Part shown: piece after piece, positions 5,101 through 7,041 of the stretch
Layout of the letters: each line of letters opens with the position of its first letter
Numbering within the stretch: the stretch's first letter is position 1
Origin: Fretibacterium sp.
GTDB taxonomy: Bacteria; Synergistota; Synergistia; Synergistales; Aminobacteriaceae
Reading direction: 5' to 3'
NCBI GenBank assembly: GCA_016280565.1
Contig: JAEEGY010000025.1
Coordinates: 1 to 7,041, forward strand
DNA: 7,041 nt
Made by a program: the position numbers and the translations under genes
Notes under the pieces: generated by a model
Databases searched by the model: none
What the model saw: the letters and a program-made list of their open reading frames with translations, nothing else
What the model was told of the DNA's origin: nothing

Positions 5101-6615
5101 TCAAATCTCCGTGCGGAGCTCCGGCCCTTTTTTTAATGGAAGGAACACCCACGACAAGCCCATCACGACGAAGGAGAACAGGATGCCGCAGGTGGTGGCG
5201 TTGAGTTTTGCAAAGCCAAAGTCCACCAGGTGCGTCGCCGTGTCCAGCACCCCCACGCCCAGATTCACGCTGGGCGCGCCCGTGTAGAAGGTGCAGAACA
5301 GCGTGAGGACGATACCCAGGAGCGCGGAGAGGATGGCCCCGGAGTTGGAGGCCCGGCGCGTGAAGAGCCCAAAGGTCAGCGGCGCGGTCAGGGAGACGCT
5401 CATCAGGGAGTAGAAGATCGTCAAGGCGGAGATGATGCTCTCCAGTCTTAGCGCCAGGAACACCCCCAGCACGCCGGAGATGAGGCTGGCCAGCCTCGAC
5501 CCCCACAGCAGCCCCCGGTCCGAGAGGGAGGGATGCAGAAAACGCTTGTAAAGGTCGTTGGTGAGGGAGCCCGCCAACATGTAGAGCACGGTGTCCGCCG
5601 TGCTGACCTCCGCCGCGAAGATCGCCGCCAGGGCCAGCGTTGCGATGGAGAAGGGCATCATCTCCTTCATCGCTGTGGGCAGAGCCAGGTCCGGACGGCT
5701 CAGGCCGGGGAAGCAGGCAAAGGCCGCCATGCCGATCAAAACAGGAATGACGGCAAAGAGGAGTTGGACGATACCGTTGAGGGCCGTGCCCCAGCGAATG
5801 GCCCGCTCGTCCCGCGCGCCAAAGACCTTGCCGATGAGCCCGGGAGAGATGAAGAAGGACGGCACGAGCATGACGAGGTAGCCGATAATCGCGGTGCTGC
5901 CCATCCCGTCCAGGGCAAAGAAGGCCTGCCGCGCGGCCGGGGCGGAAAGGTTTTCTGCGGCCTTTGCCGCGATGCCCTCCCATCCCCCCACGAAGGACCA
6001 GATAAAGGGAAGGGCCACGGCGAAGCCCGCTAAGATGACCGCCACCTCGACGATATTGACGACGGCGGCGGAGAGCAGCCCCCCTGCCGCGAAGTAGAGC
6101 GTGGTGACGGCCGCGCCGGCCACCACGCCCGCCGTCTTGGGCACGCCGGCCACCACCTCGAGGATCCAGGCAATACCCAGGAGCTGCCCGGCGAAAAGCG
6201 CTAAGGTCCCTACCGCCATCATGGCCGAGAGGAACCCCCGGAACGCGCGGCTGTAACGTCGGTCCAAATAGTCGCTGAGGGTGTAGAGGTCGTATTTACG
6301 GGCAACGCGCCAGATCTTTGGCCCCACCCAGAGGGCCAGGATAAGCGAGCCGATGCCCGCGCTGCCGATCCACCACCAGGCCGAGAGCCCGTGCTGGTAG
6401 GCCAGCGCGGAGACCCCCACCGTGGAACCGGCGCCGAGGTTCGCCGCGATGAGCGTGGTGAAGAGGAGCCCAGCGTTCAGTCGCCGCCCCGCGACAAAGA
6501 ACCCCTCCGCACTTTTCACCCTGCGCCCCACCAACGCGCCAATGAGGATCAGAAGGACGGCATATCCCAGAATGAAGAGGACATAGCCGTTGAGATAATC
6601 ACCCAGAAAGGACAT
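5101..6615 (-). CDS. Sodium:solute symporter (SSS) family transporter
   Basis: 504 residues, typical for this LeuT-fold family of about 13 membrane helices that import a solute (proline, pantothenate, sugar, carboxylate and others) with Na+. The first helix is at about 9-30, followed by the family motif FFVAGRRLN (39-47). The second helix has LIAANLGAGSTVGVSALAY (55-73). Helix-forming stretches recur to residue 492. AEVSTADTVLYMLAGSLTNDLYKRF (split across 335-359) matches the PutP helix whose Ser-Thr pair (here S338, T339) forms part of the Na2 site. At GGLLSAAVVNIVE (178-190) the Asp and Gln usual in this family (GG-x-TD-x-Q) are Asn187 and Glu190. The substrate cannot be read from sequence. 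The start is ATG 6615, with a GGGAGGAG Shine-Dalgarno (6622-6629) 6 nt upstream; the earlier ATG at 6639 precedes it. It lies just downstream of the tRNA-Gln terminator with no room for a promoter between. Confidence 0.92.
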   Translation of the reverse strand: MSFLGDYLNGYVLFILGYAVLLILIGALVGRRVKSAEGFFVAGRRLNAGLLFTTLIAANLGAGSTVGVSALAYQHGLSAWWWIGSAGIGSLILALWVGPKIWRVARKYDLYTLSDYLDRRYSRAFRGFLSAMMAVGTLALFAGQLLGIAWILEVVAGVPKTAGVVAGAAVTTLYFAAGGLLSAAVVNIVEVAVILAGFAVALPFIWSFVGGWEGIAAKAAENLSAPAARQAFFALDGMGSTAIIGYLVMLVPSFFISPGLIGKVFGARDERAIRWGTALNGIVQLLFAVIPVLIGMAAFACFPGLSRPDLALPTAMKEMMPFSIATLALAAIFAAEVSTADTVLYMLAGSLTNDLYKRFLHPSLSDRGLLWGSRLASLISGVLGVFLALRLESIISALTIFYSLMSVSLTAPLTFGLFTRRASNSGAILSALLGIVLTLFCTFYTGAPSVNLGVGVLDTATHLVDFGFAKLNATTCGILFSFVVMGLSWVFLPLKKGPELRTEI

Positions 6616-6641
6616 TGCAGACTCCTCCCGTAATGGCATAG

Positions 6642-6686
6642 AAAAATCCCTTCCCCAAAGGACTCGGTATGTCTTTAAGGAAGGGA
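6642..6686 (-). terminator. Intrinsic terminator after tRNA-Gln, before the symporter gene
   Basis: On the minus strand TCCCTTCC (6679-6686) pairs with GGAAGGGA (6647-6654), with weaker AAAG/CTTT pairing continuing inside, followed directly by TTTTT (6642-6646). It lies 27 bases beyond the tRNA 3' end. The symporter ATG is 26 nt past the T-run with only a Shine-Dalgarno in between, so some transcription must pass through it or a promoter must lie within the hairpin region. Confidence 0.85.
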
Positions 6687-6712
6687 CTAATGTCTGCCGT
6701 ATTCTAAAAAAT

Positions 6713-6786
6713 TGGCTGGGGAACAGGGATTCGAACCCCGATTACCTGATCCAGAGTCAGGCGTGCTGCCGTTGCACCATTCCCCA
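6713..6786 (-). tRNA. tRNA-Gln, anticodon CUG
   Basis: 74 nt folding as a complete cloverleaf on the minus strand: acceptor TGGGGAA with TTCCCCA, D stem GTGC with GCAC, anticodon stem CCTGA with TCAGG around loop CTCTGGA, a 4-nt variable region, and T stem CGGGG with CCCTG (one G-T pair) around TTCGAAT. The anticodon CTG (6752-6754) reads CAG codons. The U1-A72 end and G73 discriminator are glutamine identity features. CCA is encoded (6713-6715) and is followed by a run of six T's. It has a strong promoter immediately upstream. Confidence 0.97.
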
Positions 6787-6803
6787 GCATTCAACAGAGA
6801 GAT

Positions 6804-6831
6804 AGTTTATCAGGAAATGGCAAAAAGTCAA
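6804..6831 (-). promoter_or_regulatory. Promoter of tRNA-Gln
   Basis: On the minus strand TTGACT (-35, 6826-6831) is followed after 16 bases by TAACT-like TAAACT (-10, 6804-6809), with TGA before it giving an extended -10. Predicted start is near 6797, about 10 nt before the mature tRNA 5' end, as expected for a stable RNA gene. This is the best promoter in the window and probably also feeds the symporter gene by read-through. Confidence 0.8.
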
Positions 6832-6844
6832 GGACGTCGTTTGT

Positions 6845-7006
6845 CCCTGCTTTCAGGGCCGCGCCTGTGCCCTGTGGGTATGAGCTGGCCGTCTGGCCAG
6901 GCCTCCGGGAAGCGTCCCACGCTTTGCTTCGACAGGCAAGGAGGCCTTAGTGTCGGCCGGCGACAAACGGGCGCATCCTTGCGCCGTCGCCGGCACTAAC
7001 GCTTCC
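6845..7006. repeat. Cluster of GC-rich stem-loops, possible dispersed repeat or structured RNA
   Basis: No credible gene is seen from 6832 to the right edge. Instead there are successive hairpins: CCCTG/CAGGG with a 4-nt loop (6845-6858); CTGGCC/GGCCAG with a 4-nt loop (6885-6900); AGGCCTCC/GGAGGCCT (6899-6906 with 6940-6947) enclosing AAGCG/CGCTT; and a long one at 6947-6999 with 6-, 8- and 6-bp helices. The last has a right arm (6980-6999) that is fully paired and a left arm with two bulges. GGAAGCG (6908-6914) also complements CGCTTCC (7000-7006). No T-tract follows on either strand, so these are not ordinary terminators. A repeat family or a non-coding RNA are both possible. Confidence 0.5.
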
Positions 7007-7041
7007 TGCGTGTCGCGAGCGGCGAATCAGCCGCGCGGCGA

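Noticed and set aside
5093..5983. A 296-residue minus-strand ORF rich in Arg, Gly and Pro
   Set aside because: It is an out-of-frame shadow of the symporter gene in GC-rich DNA, with no Shine-Dalgarno or recognisable domain.
6642..6712. A T-box leader controlling the symporter
   Set aside because: No T-box sequence or specifier stem is visible; the hairpin is more simply the terminator of the tRNA unit.
6712..6999. A 95-residue + strand ORF starting AGEQGFEPRLPDPESG
   Set aside because: Its first part is the antisense of tRNA-Gln, a well-known artefact seen opposite many tRNA genes, and the rest is the stem-loop region.

Overview
This window comes from a GC-rich bacterial chromosome. It has strong GGAGG-type Shine-Dalgarno sites, mostly ATG starts, and a tRNA gene with an encoded CCA end. 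My best guess for the lineage is Synergistota, from the overall look of the CheR and S2 proteins. Other CheR-bearing diderm or Firmicutes-like groups are possible, and nothing in the sequence settles it. I found no mobile element, CRISPR array or defence system.

Layout, left to right. On the + strand are the last 67 codons of a phosphodiester glycosidase (NAGPA-type) gene, then a regulatory intergenic stretch (213-359) holding a 12-bp perfect inverted repeat, an extended -10 promoter and a leader hairpin. Next is a gene for a small secreted protein with a very basic tail (360-908), closed by a strong intrinsic terminator (933-964) that also separates it from the convergent genes. Everything to the right is on the minus strand. 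Read in transcription order it is: a stem-loop-rich non-coding region (6832-7041), a strong promoter, tRNA-Gln(CUG), an intrinsic terminator, a sodium:solute symporter (SSS) gene, a promoter and structured leader, rpsB, tsf, an intrinsic terminator, pyrH, frr, cheR.

rpsB-tsf-pyrH-frr is the classical bacterial translation cluster (ribosomal protein S2, elongation factor Ts, UMP kinase, ribosome recycling factor). Here a chemotaxis methyltransferase gene, cheR, follows it in the same direction. The most noteworthy regulatory feature is that two intrinsic terminators (before pyrH and before the symporter) each end only 26-27 nt upstream of the next start codon, leaving no room for a new promoter. 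Those genes must depend on read-through, attenuation or processing. The rpsB leader carries several hairpins, one of which includes the rpsB Shine-Dalgarno, so it is a candidate S2 autoregulatory element. All three of the better promoters have an extended -10 (TGn) element.
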